Assembly (NCBI GenBank): GCA_040222455.1
Contig: JAVKDD010000001.1
Span: 1-64,000, forward strand
Direction: 5' to 3'
DNA from: RHLJ01 sp040222455
Lineage (GTDB): Bacteria > Bacteroidota > Rhodothermia > Balneolales > Balneolaceae
Length of the DNA: 64,000 nucleotides
In this document: positions 1 to 7,210 of the stretch, piece by piece
How the letters are laid out: every line of letters starts with the position of its first letter
Position numbering within the stretch: position 1 is the stretch's first letter
Position numbers and translations under genes: made by a program
Notes under the pieces: generated by a model
Seen by the model: the letters and a program-made list of their open reading frames with translations, nothing else
Databases searched by the model: none
What the model was told of the DNA's origin: nothing

Positions 1-141
1 GAGATGGTAATGCCGGGCGACAACGTGAAGTTGAACGTAACGTTAATCCAGCCGGTAGCGATGGAAGAAGGACTTCGATTCGCAATCCGTGAGGGTGGCC
101 GTACCGTAGGTGCCGGTGTTGTAACTAAAATCTTAGATTAA
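1..141 (+). CDS. tuf: Elongation factor Tu, C-terminal end (5' truncated by the window)
   Basis: The first 46 codons read EMVMPGDNVKLNVTLIQPVA and end in GGRTVGAGVVTKILD followed by TAA. This is the conserved last beta-barrel (domain 3) of EF-Tu, the GTPase that delivers aminoacyl-tRNA to the ribosome. The ending RTVGAGVVTKI is nearly invariant in bacterial EF-Tu. The GTP-binding domain lies outside the window. The position just before tRNA-Trp and secE-nusG is a usual arrangement in Bacteroidota relatives and supports the call. Confidence 0.97.
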   Translation, partial: EMVMPGDNVKLNVTLIQPVAMEEGLRFAIREGGRTVGAGVVTKILD

Positions 142-156
142 TTCTAAGAAAACTTA

Positions 157-184
157 TTGACAGCACATCTAGAGTAAGTAGTAA
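157..184 (+). promoter_or_regulatory. Candidate sigma-70-like promoter for tRNA-Trp/secE
   Basis: TTGACA at 157-162 is followed after 16 bases by TAGTAA at 179-184. It lies in the gap between the tuf stop codon and tRNA-Trp, so it could start a transcript carrying tRNA-Trp and secE-nusG. The -10 element overlaps the first arm of a perfect inverted repeat. The call rests on motif match only. Confidence 0.4.
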
Positions 185-197
185 TGCTACTTACTCT
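171..197 (+). repeat. Perfect 11-bp hairpin between tuf and tRNA-Trp
   Basis: AGAGTAAGTAG (171-181) and CTACTTACTCT (187-197) are exact reverse complements around a 5-base loop. No U-run follows, so it is not a standard intrinsic terminator. It may be an RNA processing site that separates tuf mRNA from the tRNA, or a partial terminator. A smaller hairpin, CTTAGA/TCTAAG, lies at 132-148 across the tuf stop. Confidence 0.7.
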
Positions 198-208
198 TGT
201 GTGTATCT

Positions 209-281
209 ACGGGTGTAGCTCAGTTGGTAGAGCACTGGTCTCCAAAACCAGGTGTCGGGAGTTCGAGTCTCTCCACCCGTG
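209..281 (+). tRNA. tRNA-Trp (anticodon CCA)
   Basis: It folds into a complete cloverleaf. The acceptor ACGGGTG pairs with CACCCGT, the D-arm is GCTC/GAGC, and the anticodon stem CTGGT/ACCAG encloses loop CTCCAAA with anticodon CCA. The T-arm is GGGAG/CTCTC with loop TTCGAGT. The discriminator is G, as expected for tRNA-Trp. The 3' CCA is not encoded (GCAA follows), so it must be added by CCA-transferase. The gene sits between tuf and secE and is probably cotranscribed with them. Confidence 0.97.
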
Positions 282-303
282 CAAACTAATTAGTACTGTA
301 ATT

Positions 304-486
304 ATGGAAAAAATCATAAATTTTTTTGAGAGTGTTGGTAACGAGTTCAAGAAAGTATCTTGGCCAACTCAAAAAGAATTAGTAGACAATACAATTATTG
401 TTGTTGTGTTCTCGATCATTGTATCTGTTTTTATATTCGGAGTTGATCAAGCATATAGCACGGTACTAGAAGCTATTTATAACTAA
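304..486 (+). CDS. secE: Preprotein translocase subunit SecE
   Basis: This 60-residue protein has the SecE core: an amphipathic N-terminal stretch with NEFKKVSWPTQKEL (about residues 13-26) and one membrane helix, IIVVVFSIIVSVFIFGV. SecE clamps SecY in the protein-export channel of the inner membrane. The ATG at 304 is chosen because an upstream in-frame start at 184 would put the tRNA-Trp gene inside the coding region. The TAA at 484-486 shares a base with the ATG of nusG, so the two are translationally coupled. Confidence 0.96.
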   Translation: MEKIINFFESVGNEFKKVSWPTQKELVDNTIIVVVFSIIVSVFIFGVDQAYSTVLEAIYN

Positions 487-1040
487 TGAATAAAGAACTA
501 GAACATGGATGGTATGTAGTTCGCTGCTTTTCCAGCCATGAAAAAAAAGTTAAAGAGTTTCTCGATCGCGAAATAGAAGATCAGGATTTGGGTGACAAGA
601 TAATAGATGTGCTTGTTCCTACAGAGACTGTAGTAGAAATACGCGGTGGAAAGAAACGTACCAGAGAGAAGAATTTCTTTCCCGGATACATTCTAGTTAA
701 TACACATTATGATGAAGAGGTGAATAACCTCATACAAAGTGCACCATCTTGCCTTGGTTTTTTGAAAGGCAAAAATGATGTGGTGCCCTCTCCACTAAAA
801 AAGCACGAAGTTCAACGCATCATAGGACGAGTGCAGGAAGCTGGAGAAGACATGGGGAATGTTGAAATTCCTTATAGCGAAGGTGACTTGGTAAAAGTGA
901 TATCAGGACCATTTAAAGATTTTGATGGTACTGTTCAGGAAGTAAACCCCGAGAAGTTAAAGCTCCGTGTTTTGGTGAGTATTTTCGGAAGAAGAACTCC
1001 TGTAGAAGTAGATGTGAACCAAGTTGAATCTGCAACATAA
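486..1040 (+). CDS. nusG: Transcription termination/antitermination factor NusG
   Basis: The 184-residue protein opens with the NGN domain (HGWYVVRCFSSHEKKV, residues about 7-22), contains FFPGYILV near residue 61, and ends in a KOW domain (EGDLVKVISGPFKDFDGTV from about residue 130). NusG binds the RNA polymerase clamp and links it to Rho or to the ribosome. Its start overlaps the secE stop by one base. Length is usual for the family. It belongs to the secE-nusG-rplKAJL-rpoBC operon. Confidence 0.97.
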   Translation: MNKELEHGWYVVRCFSSHEKKVKEFLDREIEDQDLGDKIIDVLVPTETVVEIRGGKKRTREKNFFPGYILVNTHYDEEVNNLIQSAPSCLGFLKGKNDVVPSPLKKHEVQRIIGRVQEAGEDMGNVEIPYSEGDLVKVISGPFKDFDGTVQEVNPEKLKLRVLVSIFGRRTPVEVDVNQVESAT

Positions 1041-1115
1041 AGAACCTAGTTGATGCACACTAGCTATTACGCGATAAACAGAAGTTATATAAATAGATTA
1101 GGATCCTGAAAATCC

Positions 1116-1547
1116 ATGGCTAAAAAAGTTGAAAGAATCCTGAAGCTCCAAATCGTTGGCGGGCAGGCAAACCCTGCTCCACCTGTAGGACCGGCTCTCG
1201 GTCAAGCAGGAATCAACATTATGGAGTTTTGCAAAGCCTTTAATGCTAAGACTCAGGACAAGGCCGGAACAGTTACTCCTGTAGAGATTACTGTGTTTGC
1301 GGACAAGTCTTTTACATTTAAGACTAAAACTCCGCCAGCACCTGTACTACTAAAACAGGCTGCTAAGCTTAAATCCGGTTCAGGTGAGCCAAACCGCGTT
1401 AAAGTGGGAACGGTAACCTGGAGCCAATGCAAAGAAATTGCACAGGAGAAAATGGAGGACCTTAATGCGTTCGACGTTGAAGCTGCTGCAGAAATGATTG
1501 CAGGAACGGCTCGGAGCATGGGTCTTAGAGTTAACCGCGACAGGTAA
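1116..1547 (+). CDS. rplK: 50S ribosomal protein L11
   Basis: The 143-residue protein has the L11 signature: N-terminal ILKLQIVGGQANPAPPVGPA, then GLRVNRDR at the end, where family members end in an MG-(L/I)-x-V type motif. L11 binds 23S rRNA in the GTPase-associated centre and is the target region of thiopeptides and of RelA activation. Length matches the usual 141-147. It lies 75 bases after nusG and 13 bases before rplA. Confidence 0.98.
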   Translation: MAKKVERILKLQIVGGQANPAPPVGPALGQAGINIMEFCKAFNAKTQDKAGTVTPVEITVFADKSFTFKTKTPPAPVLLKQAAKLKSGSGEPNRVKVGTVTWSQCKEIAQEKMEDLNAFDVEAAAEMIAGTARSMGLRVNRDR

Positions 1548-1560
1548 GGAAATAGAACTC

Positions 1561-2262
1561 ATGGCAAAAAGAGGAAAAAAATATCAGCAGGCCGCTGTAC
1601 TTGTAAATCCGGAGTTGGAATATACTTTGGAAGAAGCATGCGATCTTGTTAAAAAAACATCGAACACAAATTTTGATGCATCTGTAGACATTGACATCCG
1701 ATTAGGTGTTGATCCACGGCATGCAGATCAAATGGTACGAGGAACCGTGAGCTTGCCTCATGGTACTGGTAAAGAAGTTCGTGTTTTAGCTCTCGTAAAT
1801 GAGAGTAAACAAGCCGAAGCTACTGAAGCAGGTGCAGACTTTGTAGGTCTGGATGAATATATCGCAAAAATTGAAGATGGCTGGGCAGAAATCGATGTGA
1901 TTATTGCTACGCCAGATGTAATGGGCAAACTCGGTAAGCTTGGACGCTTTTTGGGTCCACGCGGATTGATGCCAAACCCAAAAAGTGGAACAGTAACAAT
2001 GGATGTTGCAGCTGCTGTAAAGCAAGTAAAAGCTGGACAAATTGATTTCCGTGTTGATAAAGCCGGAATCCTTCATACATCTGTTGGTAAAGTTAGTTTT
2101 GGAGCAAGCGATTTGAAAGATAATGCAGAAGCATTTCTTCAAACTGTAATGCGCCTAAAACCAGCTTCTGCAAAAGGTATTTACGTTAAAAGCGTATTTA
2201 TGAGCAGCACTATGGGGCCAAGCATCCCGATAAGCAGAACCGCAGTTACATCTCTTAATTAG
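1561..2262 (+). CDS. rplA: 50S ribosomal protein L1
   Basis: The 233-residue protein starts MAKRGKKYQQAA and contains the conserved GTVSLPHGTGK and GRFLGPRGLMPNPKSGTV motifs. L1 forms the mobile L1 stalk near the E site and often represses its own operon by binding its mRNA. The ATG at 1561 is chosen over an in-frame start at 1498 because the longer frame would overlap rplK and add a non-family N-terminus. The stop codon overlaps the rplJ ribosome binding site. Confidence 0.97.
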   Translation: MAKRGKKYQQAAVLVNPELEYTLEEACDLVKKTSNTNFDASVDIDIRLGVDPRHADQMVRGTVSLPHGTGKEVRVLALVNESKQAEATEAGADFVGLDEYIAKIEDGWAEIDVIIATPDVMGKLGKLGRFLGPRGLMPNPKSGTVTMDVAAAVKQVKAGQIDFRVDKAGILHTSVGKVSFGASDLKDNAEAFLQTVMRLKPASAKGIYVKSVFMSSTMGPSIPISRTAVTSLN

Positions 2263-2275
2263 GAGGAATTAAATT

Positions 2276-2797
2276 ATGCCTACTGCAGAAAAGAGAGCAG
2301 TTTTAGACGAAATTGCAGAAAACCTGAAAAAAGCTAATGCGGTGTATGTCACCAATTACTCGGGTATGTCTGTTGATGACGCTAATAAACTGCGAGGTGC
2401 ATTTCGTAAGGGAAATGTCTTCTTCAAAGTTTACAAGAACAAATTAATGAAACTTGCAATGGAAGAAGTTGGTGGATACGATTTAGTAATCCCAGCATTA
2501 ACCGAGCAAAATGCATTTGCGTTTGTTGAAGAAGAATTATCTGCACCTGCAAAGGTTTTAAAAGATTTTCTAAAGGAAAATAAACGACCAGAATTTAAAG
2601 CTGCCATCGTAGATGGTGACTTTTATGGCGAAGACAAGCTTGAAACGCTTGCTGCAATGAAATCGAAAAACGAGATTATTGGAGATATCCTTGGATTACT
2701 TGCCGCACCTATGACCAATGTTATTAGTGCTTTAAACGCGCAAGGGTCGAACCTTGTTGGTGCTATTAAGACCATCGCTGAAAAAGGCGAAAACTAA
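2276..2797 (+). CDS. rplJ: 50S ribosomal protein L10
   Basis: The 173-residue protein has the L10 N-terminal RNA-binding part (VYVTNYSGMSVDDANKLRG, RKGNVFFKVYKNKL) and a C-terminal helix that anchors L7/L12 dimers in the ribosomal stalk. A strong AGGAGG at 2261-2266, nine bases before the ATG and overlapping the rplA stop, sets the start. With only 13 bases between rplA and rplJ there is no room for a separate L10 leader immediately upstream, so any autoregulatory RNA would lie inside rplA or further up. Confidence 0.97.
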   Translation: MPTAEKRAVLDEIAENLKKANAVYVTNYSGMSVDDANKLRGAFRKGNVFFKVYKNKLMKLAMEEVGGYDLVIPALTEQNAFAFVEEELSAPAKVLKDFLKENKRPEFKAAIVDGDFYGEDKLETLAAMKSKNEIIGDILGLLAAPMTNVISALNAQGSNLVGAIKTIAEKGEN

Positions 2798-2847
2798 CCC
2801 TTATTTACAACTAAGAATTTTACTTAAAAAAACAACTGGAGATAAAA

Positions 2848-3225
2848 ATGGCTGACGTTAAAAAACTAGCTGAAGAGCTTGTCAACCTAACTATCAAAGA
2901 AGCTAATGAACTTGCAAAAGTTCTAGAAGAAGAATACGATATCAAGCCTGCTGCAGCTGCTGTAGCTGTTGCTGGACCTGCTGCTGGTGGCGATGCTGCT
3001 GCTGCAGAAGAGCAAACTGAGTTTGATGTAGTACTAACTGCAGCTGGCCCAAAGAAAATCGCGGTAATTAAAGAAGTACGCGGTATCACTGGACTAGGTC
3101 TTAAAGAAGCTAAAGAATTAGTAGATGGAGCCCCTAACACTGTTAAGGAAGGCGCTGCTAAAGCTGAAGCAGATGAGATTAAAGCTAAGCTTGAAGAAGC
3201 TGGAGCTACTGTAGAGCTTAAATAA
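2848..3225 (+). CDS. rplL: 50S ribosomal protein L7/L12
   Basis: The 125-residue acidic protein has an N-terminal dimerisation segment (VKKLAEELVNLTIKEANELA), an Ala/Gly-rich hinge (about residues 32-54), and the globular C-terminal domain that recruits translation factors (TEFDVVLTAAGPKKIAVIKE, LGLKEAKELVDGAPN). Length and hinge are typical. It follows rplJ by 50 bases. The next gene, rpoB, is 135 bases downstream, separated by an RNA hairpin. Confidence 0.98.
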   Translation: MADVKKLAEELVNLTIKEANELAKVLEEEYDIKPAAAAVAVAGPAAGGDAAAAEEQTEFDVVLTAAGPKKIAVIKEVRGITGLGLKEAKELVDGAPNTVKEGAAKAEADEIKAKLEEAGATVELK

Positions 3226-3249
3226 GCACTTTGTTAAAAATTTCGTTGG

Positions 3250-3279
3250 TAGCCAATATCGTGAAAACGGTATTGGCTA
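3250..3279 (+). promoter_or_regulatory. RNA hairpin between rplL and rpoB (candidate attenuator or processing site)
   Basis: TAGCCAATATCG (3250-3261) pairs with CGGTATTGGCTA (3268-3279) over 12 positions with one G-U pair, around a 6-base loop. No U-run follows. In E. coli the same gap holds an attenuator and an RNase III cleavage site that separate ribosomal-protein from polymerase mRNA levels. This hairpin sits in the equivalent place, so a similar role is inferred. Confidence 0.6.
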
Positions 3280-3360
3280 TTGGCGTCTATATAATTTAAC
3301 CCTGAGTTATCACGGGTTTGTACTGTATTATCACCCTTCAACAAAAAGGAGAGGTTCCTT

Positions 3361-6300
3361 TTGAGCACGAAGATGCAAATTATTCCTAATACGAATCGCC
3401 AATCTTTTGGGCGTACACAACATGTTTTAGAATATCCAGATTTTTTGGATATACAATTAGAATCATTCGAGAAATTCGTACAACTTGATATTGCTCCTAA
3501 TGAGAGAGACAGTCAAGGGCTACAAAGAATTTTTGATGAAAATTTCCCGATTCAAGATACCAGGGAAACTCATATTCTCGAATTTCTTTACTATAACGTT
3601 GATGTACCCCGTTATACCATTAAAGAATGCCAAGATCGTGGCTTAACATATTCTGTACCACTAAAAGCTAAACTTCGACTTTCATCTGTTGATGATAGCG
3701 ACGAAGCAAGCGAAACCATCGAGCAAGAAGTTTTCCTTGGAGATCTTCCTTGGATGACAAATCGCGGTACCTTTATCATAAACGGAGCAGAACGTGTTAT
3801 TGTAAGTCAATTACACCGTTCACCAGGCGTATTCTTTGGTCAATCTGTTCATCCGAATGGTACACAGCTTTATTCTGCTCGTGTTATTCCATTTAAGGGA
3901 TCCTGGATCGAATTTACCACAGATATACGTGATGTACTTTGGGCATACATTGATCGAAAGAAGAAGATTCCTGCAACTACATTATTACGTGCGTTAGGAT
4001 ATTCATCTGATCTTGAACTATTGAGTCTTTTTGAACTTTCTGAAGACATCAAGTTTGGAAGTAAACCAGATTACAACAAGAAATTAGTTGGAAGAAGGCT
4101 TGCTCAGAATATCATCGTTGAAGAAATGGAAGAAGTTGTTGACGATGAGACAGGAGAAGTTACAGAAGCGCTGAATAGAAAAATTATTTTCGAACGAGAT
4201 CATCAATTAACTGAAGATGATTACGGAATGCTGAAAGAGGCTGAATTAAAGACCGTACTTGTTCAAAAAATTAGTGTTGAAGAATCTGAGCGTTCAGTTA
4301 TTATGAACACGCTTAGAAAAGATCCAACTTGGGATGAGCACACAGCACTCGGAGAAGTATATCAACAAATTAGATCTGGTGAAATGCCCGATCCTGAAAC
4401 TTCTCGTGCAATTCTTGAAAGATTATTCTTTAGTGATAAGAAATATGATCTTGGCGAAGTTGGTAGATATCGCTTAAATAAGAGATTACATCAGGATGAT
4501 ACCAATGTTCAATATCTGACAAAAGATGATATTGTTGCTATCGTTAAAGAGGTAATCAGGCTTAAAAATATGAAATCTCAAGTAGATGATATTGATCACT
4601 TGAGTAACAGACGTATTAGAACAGTAGGCGAGCAACTAGGGCAACAATTTGCAATTGGTTTGGCTCGTATGGCACGTACTATTAAAGAGAGAATGAACTC
4701 TAGAGATGCCGAACAGCTTACCCCTCAAGATTTGGTGAATGCTCGAACCATTTCAAGTGTAATTAATACATTTTTCGGTACCAACCAGCTTTCTCAGTTT
4801 ATGGATCAAACCAATCCATTAGCGGAACTAACGCACAAACGACGTATGTCTGCGCTTGGACCTGGTGGTTTGACACGTGAGCGTGCTGGTTTTGAGGTTC
4901 GTGATGTTCACTACACTCATTATGGTCGCCTTTGTCCGATTGAGACACCTGAAGGACCTAATATTGGATTGATTTCATCACTTTGTATTCATGCTAAAGT
5001 GAATGATTTTGGATTTATTGAAACTCCATACCGGAAAGTAAAAGAAGGTAAGGTTAGTAAAAACGTTGAATATTTAGCTGCAGAGCAGGAAGATGAGACT
5101 GTAATTGCTCAGGCAAATGCAGAACTTGACGAGAAAGGGATGTTCAAAAATGAAATGGTTTTCTCCAGAATGCGTGAGGGTAATTACTCGAATGCAAAGC
5201 AGGATGAAATCGAATATATGGATGTTGCCACCAACCAAATTACATCGTTGGCTGCAGCTTTAATTCCATTTATTGAACATGATGATGCAAACCGTGCTTT
5301 AATGGGCTCGAATATGCAGCGTCAAGCGGTTCCATTGCTTCGACCAGAAGCTCCTGTTGTAGGAACAGGTCTTGAGCACCGTGCAGCTCGCGATTCACGA
5401 GCAATTATTACTGCTGAAGCAGATGGAAAAGTAGTATATGTAAGCGCAACAGAAGTTCGTGTTCAGTACGATCGAACCGATACTCAACAGCACTGTTATT
5501 TTGATGGTGGTATTAAATCATACAAACTTGAAAAGTTCACAAGAACTAATCAGGATACAGCCACTAACCAGCGCCCTATTGTAAAAGTAGGCGATAAGGT
5601 TAAAAAAGATCAGGCAATTGTTGATGGATGTTCTACAGATGGTGGAGAACTCGCTCTTGGTCGTAATCTTCTTGTAGCATTTATGCCATGGAGAGGTTAC
5701 AACTTTGAGGATGCGATTGTAATTTCTGAGCGTATCGTTCAGGAAGATATTTATACTTCTATTCACGTAACAGAATTCGAACAACAAGTTCGTGACACTA
5801 AGCGTGGCGAAGAAGAGCTAACTCGCGAAATCCCTAATGTGAGTGAAGAAGCTACCAGAAATCTTAACGAACGCGGAATGATTCGTGTTGGCGCTAAGAT
5901 TAATCCAGGGGATATTTTGGTAGGTAAAATCACTCCTAAAGGTGAAACTGACCCTACTCCAGAAGAAAAACTTCTTCGAGCAATTTTCGGTGATAAAGCG
6001 GGTGATGTAAAAGATGCCTCACTTAAAACTCCTCCGGGCGTTTCAGGAACTGTAATCAACACGAAGCTCTTCAGTCGAAAACGTGATGAGCTTGTTTCTC
6101 GAAAAGAAGAGAAAAAACGTGTTGAACAAGAACAAGAGCGTCATGCTCAAAAACTTGCTGAGTTAAACCAGCAGTGGGCTGACAAGATGTATTCACTTCT
6201 ACGTGATAAAACATCACCAGGAGTTCTTGATTACAGTAACTACGAGCTTATTCCAAAAGGCGAAAAGTATAAGAAATCGGTATTTGAAGAAATTGACCCA

Positions 6301-7185
6301 GTTAACATCAATGAAAATATTGATTGGGCTACAGATCAAGAACTAGTAAAGCATGTAAGACTTCTTTTCCACAACTATCGTGAGCTACGTCGCGAAATTG
6401 ATAGTGAAGCAAAAAGAAGAACATTTGCAATTCAAGTAGGTGATGAATTACCTCCAGGGATTATCCAAAAAGCAAAAGTTTATATTGCCAAGAAGCGTAA
6501 GCTTCAGGTTGGTGATAAAATGGCGGGTCGCCACGGTAACAAAGGTGTTGTTGCTAAAATTGTACCTGTTGAAGACATGCCATTTATGGAAGACGGTACT
6601 CCGGTAGATATTTGTTTAAATCCACTCGGTGTACCTTCTCGTATGAACCTTGGTCAGATTTATGAAACTATCTTAGGATGGGCAGCTAAGAAACTTGGCA
6701 CTACATTCGCTTCACCAATTTTTGATGGTGCAAGCATGGATGATGTAAAGGCGAAGCTTCGGGAAGCAGGCCTACCAGAAGATGGTCGTGTAAATCTGTA
6801 TGATGGTAGAAGTGGAGAGCCTTTCTCTCAGAAAACTACTGTAGGTTTCATCTACATGATCAAATTGAATCACTTGGTTCAGGATAAAATGCACTCTCGT
6901 TCAATCGGGCCATACTCACTTATTACTCAACAGCCGTTGGGTGGTAAAGCACAATTTGGTGGTCAGAGACTAGGAGAGATGGAAGTTTGGGCACTATACG
7001 CTTATGGTGCTTCAAGTATCTTGAAAGAAATGCTCACTGTAAAAAGTGATGACGTGAAAGGGCGTTCCAAAGTTTATGAAGCCATTGTAAAAGGTGAAAA
7101 CCTTCCTGATGGAGACGTGCCGGAATCATTTAAGGTATTACTACGAGAGCTTATGGGTCTCGGCCTTGAAATTCACTTAAATTAA
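3361..7185 (+). CDS. rpoB: DNA-directed RNA polymerase subunit beta
   Basis: The 1274-residue beta subunit forms one side of the polymerase active-site cleft. The rifampicin-binding region runs GTNQLSQFMDQTNPLAELTH from residue 473 and keeps the usual susceptible residues (D482, H492, S497). GDKMAGRHGNKGVV starts at residue 1051, close to the active centre. It begins with TTG, nine bases after AGGAG at 3347-3351. An ATG four codons later (3373) is possible but has no ribosome binding site at proper distance. rpoC follows by 25 bases. Confidence 0.97.
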   Translation: MSTKMQIIPNTNRQSFGRTQHVLEYPDFLDIQLESFEKFVQLDIAPNERDSQGLQRIFDENFPIQDTRETHILEFLYYNVDVPRYTIKECQDRGLTYSVPLKAKLRLSSVDDSDEASETIEQEVFLGDLPWMTNRGTFIINGAERVIVSQLHRSPGVFFGQSVHPNGTQLYSARVIPFKGSWIEFTTDIRDVLWAYIDRKKKIPATTLLRALGYSSDLELLSLFELSEDIKFGSKPDYNKKLVGRRLAQNIIVEEMEEVVDDETGEVTEALNRKIIFERDHQLTEDDYGMLKEAELKTVLVQKISVEESERSVIMNTLRKDPTWDEHTALGEVYQQIRSGEMPDPETSRAILERLFFSDKKYDLGEVGRYRLNKRLHQDDTNVQYLTKDDIVAIVKEVIRLKNMKSQVDDIDHLSNRRIRTVGEQLGQQFAIGLARMARTIKERMNSRDAEQLTPQDLVNARTISSVINTFFGTNQLSQFMDQTNPLAELTHKRRMSALGPGGLTRERAGFEVRDVHYTHYGRLCPIETPEGPNIGLISSLCIHAKVNDFGFIETPYRKVKEGKVSKNVEYLAAEQEDETVIAQANAELDEKGMFKNEMVFSRMREGNYSNAKQDEIEYMDVATNQITSLAAALIPFIEHDDANRALMGSNMQRQAVPLLRPEAPVVGTGLEHRAARDSRAIITAEADGKVVYVSATEVRVQYDRTDTQQHCYFDGGIKSYKLEKFTRTNQDTATNQRPIVKVGDKVKKDQAIVDGCSTDGGELALGRNLLVAFMPWRGYNFEDAIVISERIVQEDIYTSIHVTEFEQQVRDTKRGEEELTREIPNVSEEATRNLNERGMIRVGAKINPGDILVGKITPKGETDPTPEEKLLRAIFGDKAGDVKDASLKTPPGVSGTVINTKLFSRKRDELVSRKEEKKRVEQEQERHAQKLAELNQQWADKMYSLLRDKTSPGVLDYSNYELIPKGEKYKKSVFEEIDPVNINENIDWATDQELVKHVRLLFHNYRELRREIDSEAKRRTFAIQVGDELPPGIIQKAKVYIAKKRKLQVGDKMAGRHGNKGVVAKIVPVEDMPFMEDGTPVDICLNPLGVPSRMNLGQIYETILGWAAKKLGTTFASPIFDGASMDDVKAKLREAGLPEDGRVNLYDGRSGEPFSQKTTVGFIYMIKLNHLVQDKMHSRSIGPYSLITQQPLGGKAQFGGQRLGEMEVWALYAYGASSILKEMLTVKSDDVKGRSKVYEAIVKGENLPDGDVPESFKVLLRELMGLGLEIHLN

Positions 7186-7210
7186 TCACTGTTAATTAGG
7201 AGGAACACCC

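Noticed and set aside
184..303. In-frame upstream extension of secE
   Set aside because: It would translate the tRNA-Trp gene; ATG 304 gives the normal SecE length.
2263..2275. L10-type autoregulatory leader before rplJ
   Set aside because: Only 13 bases separate rplA and rplJ, too short for such a leader.
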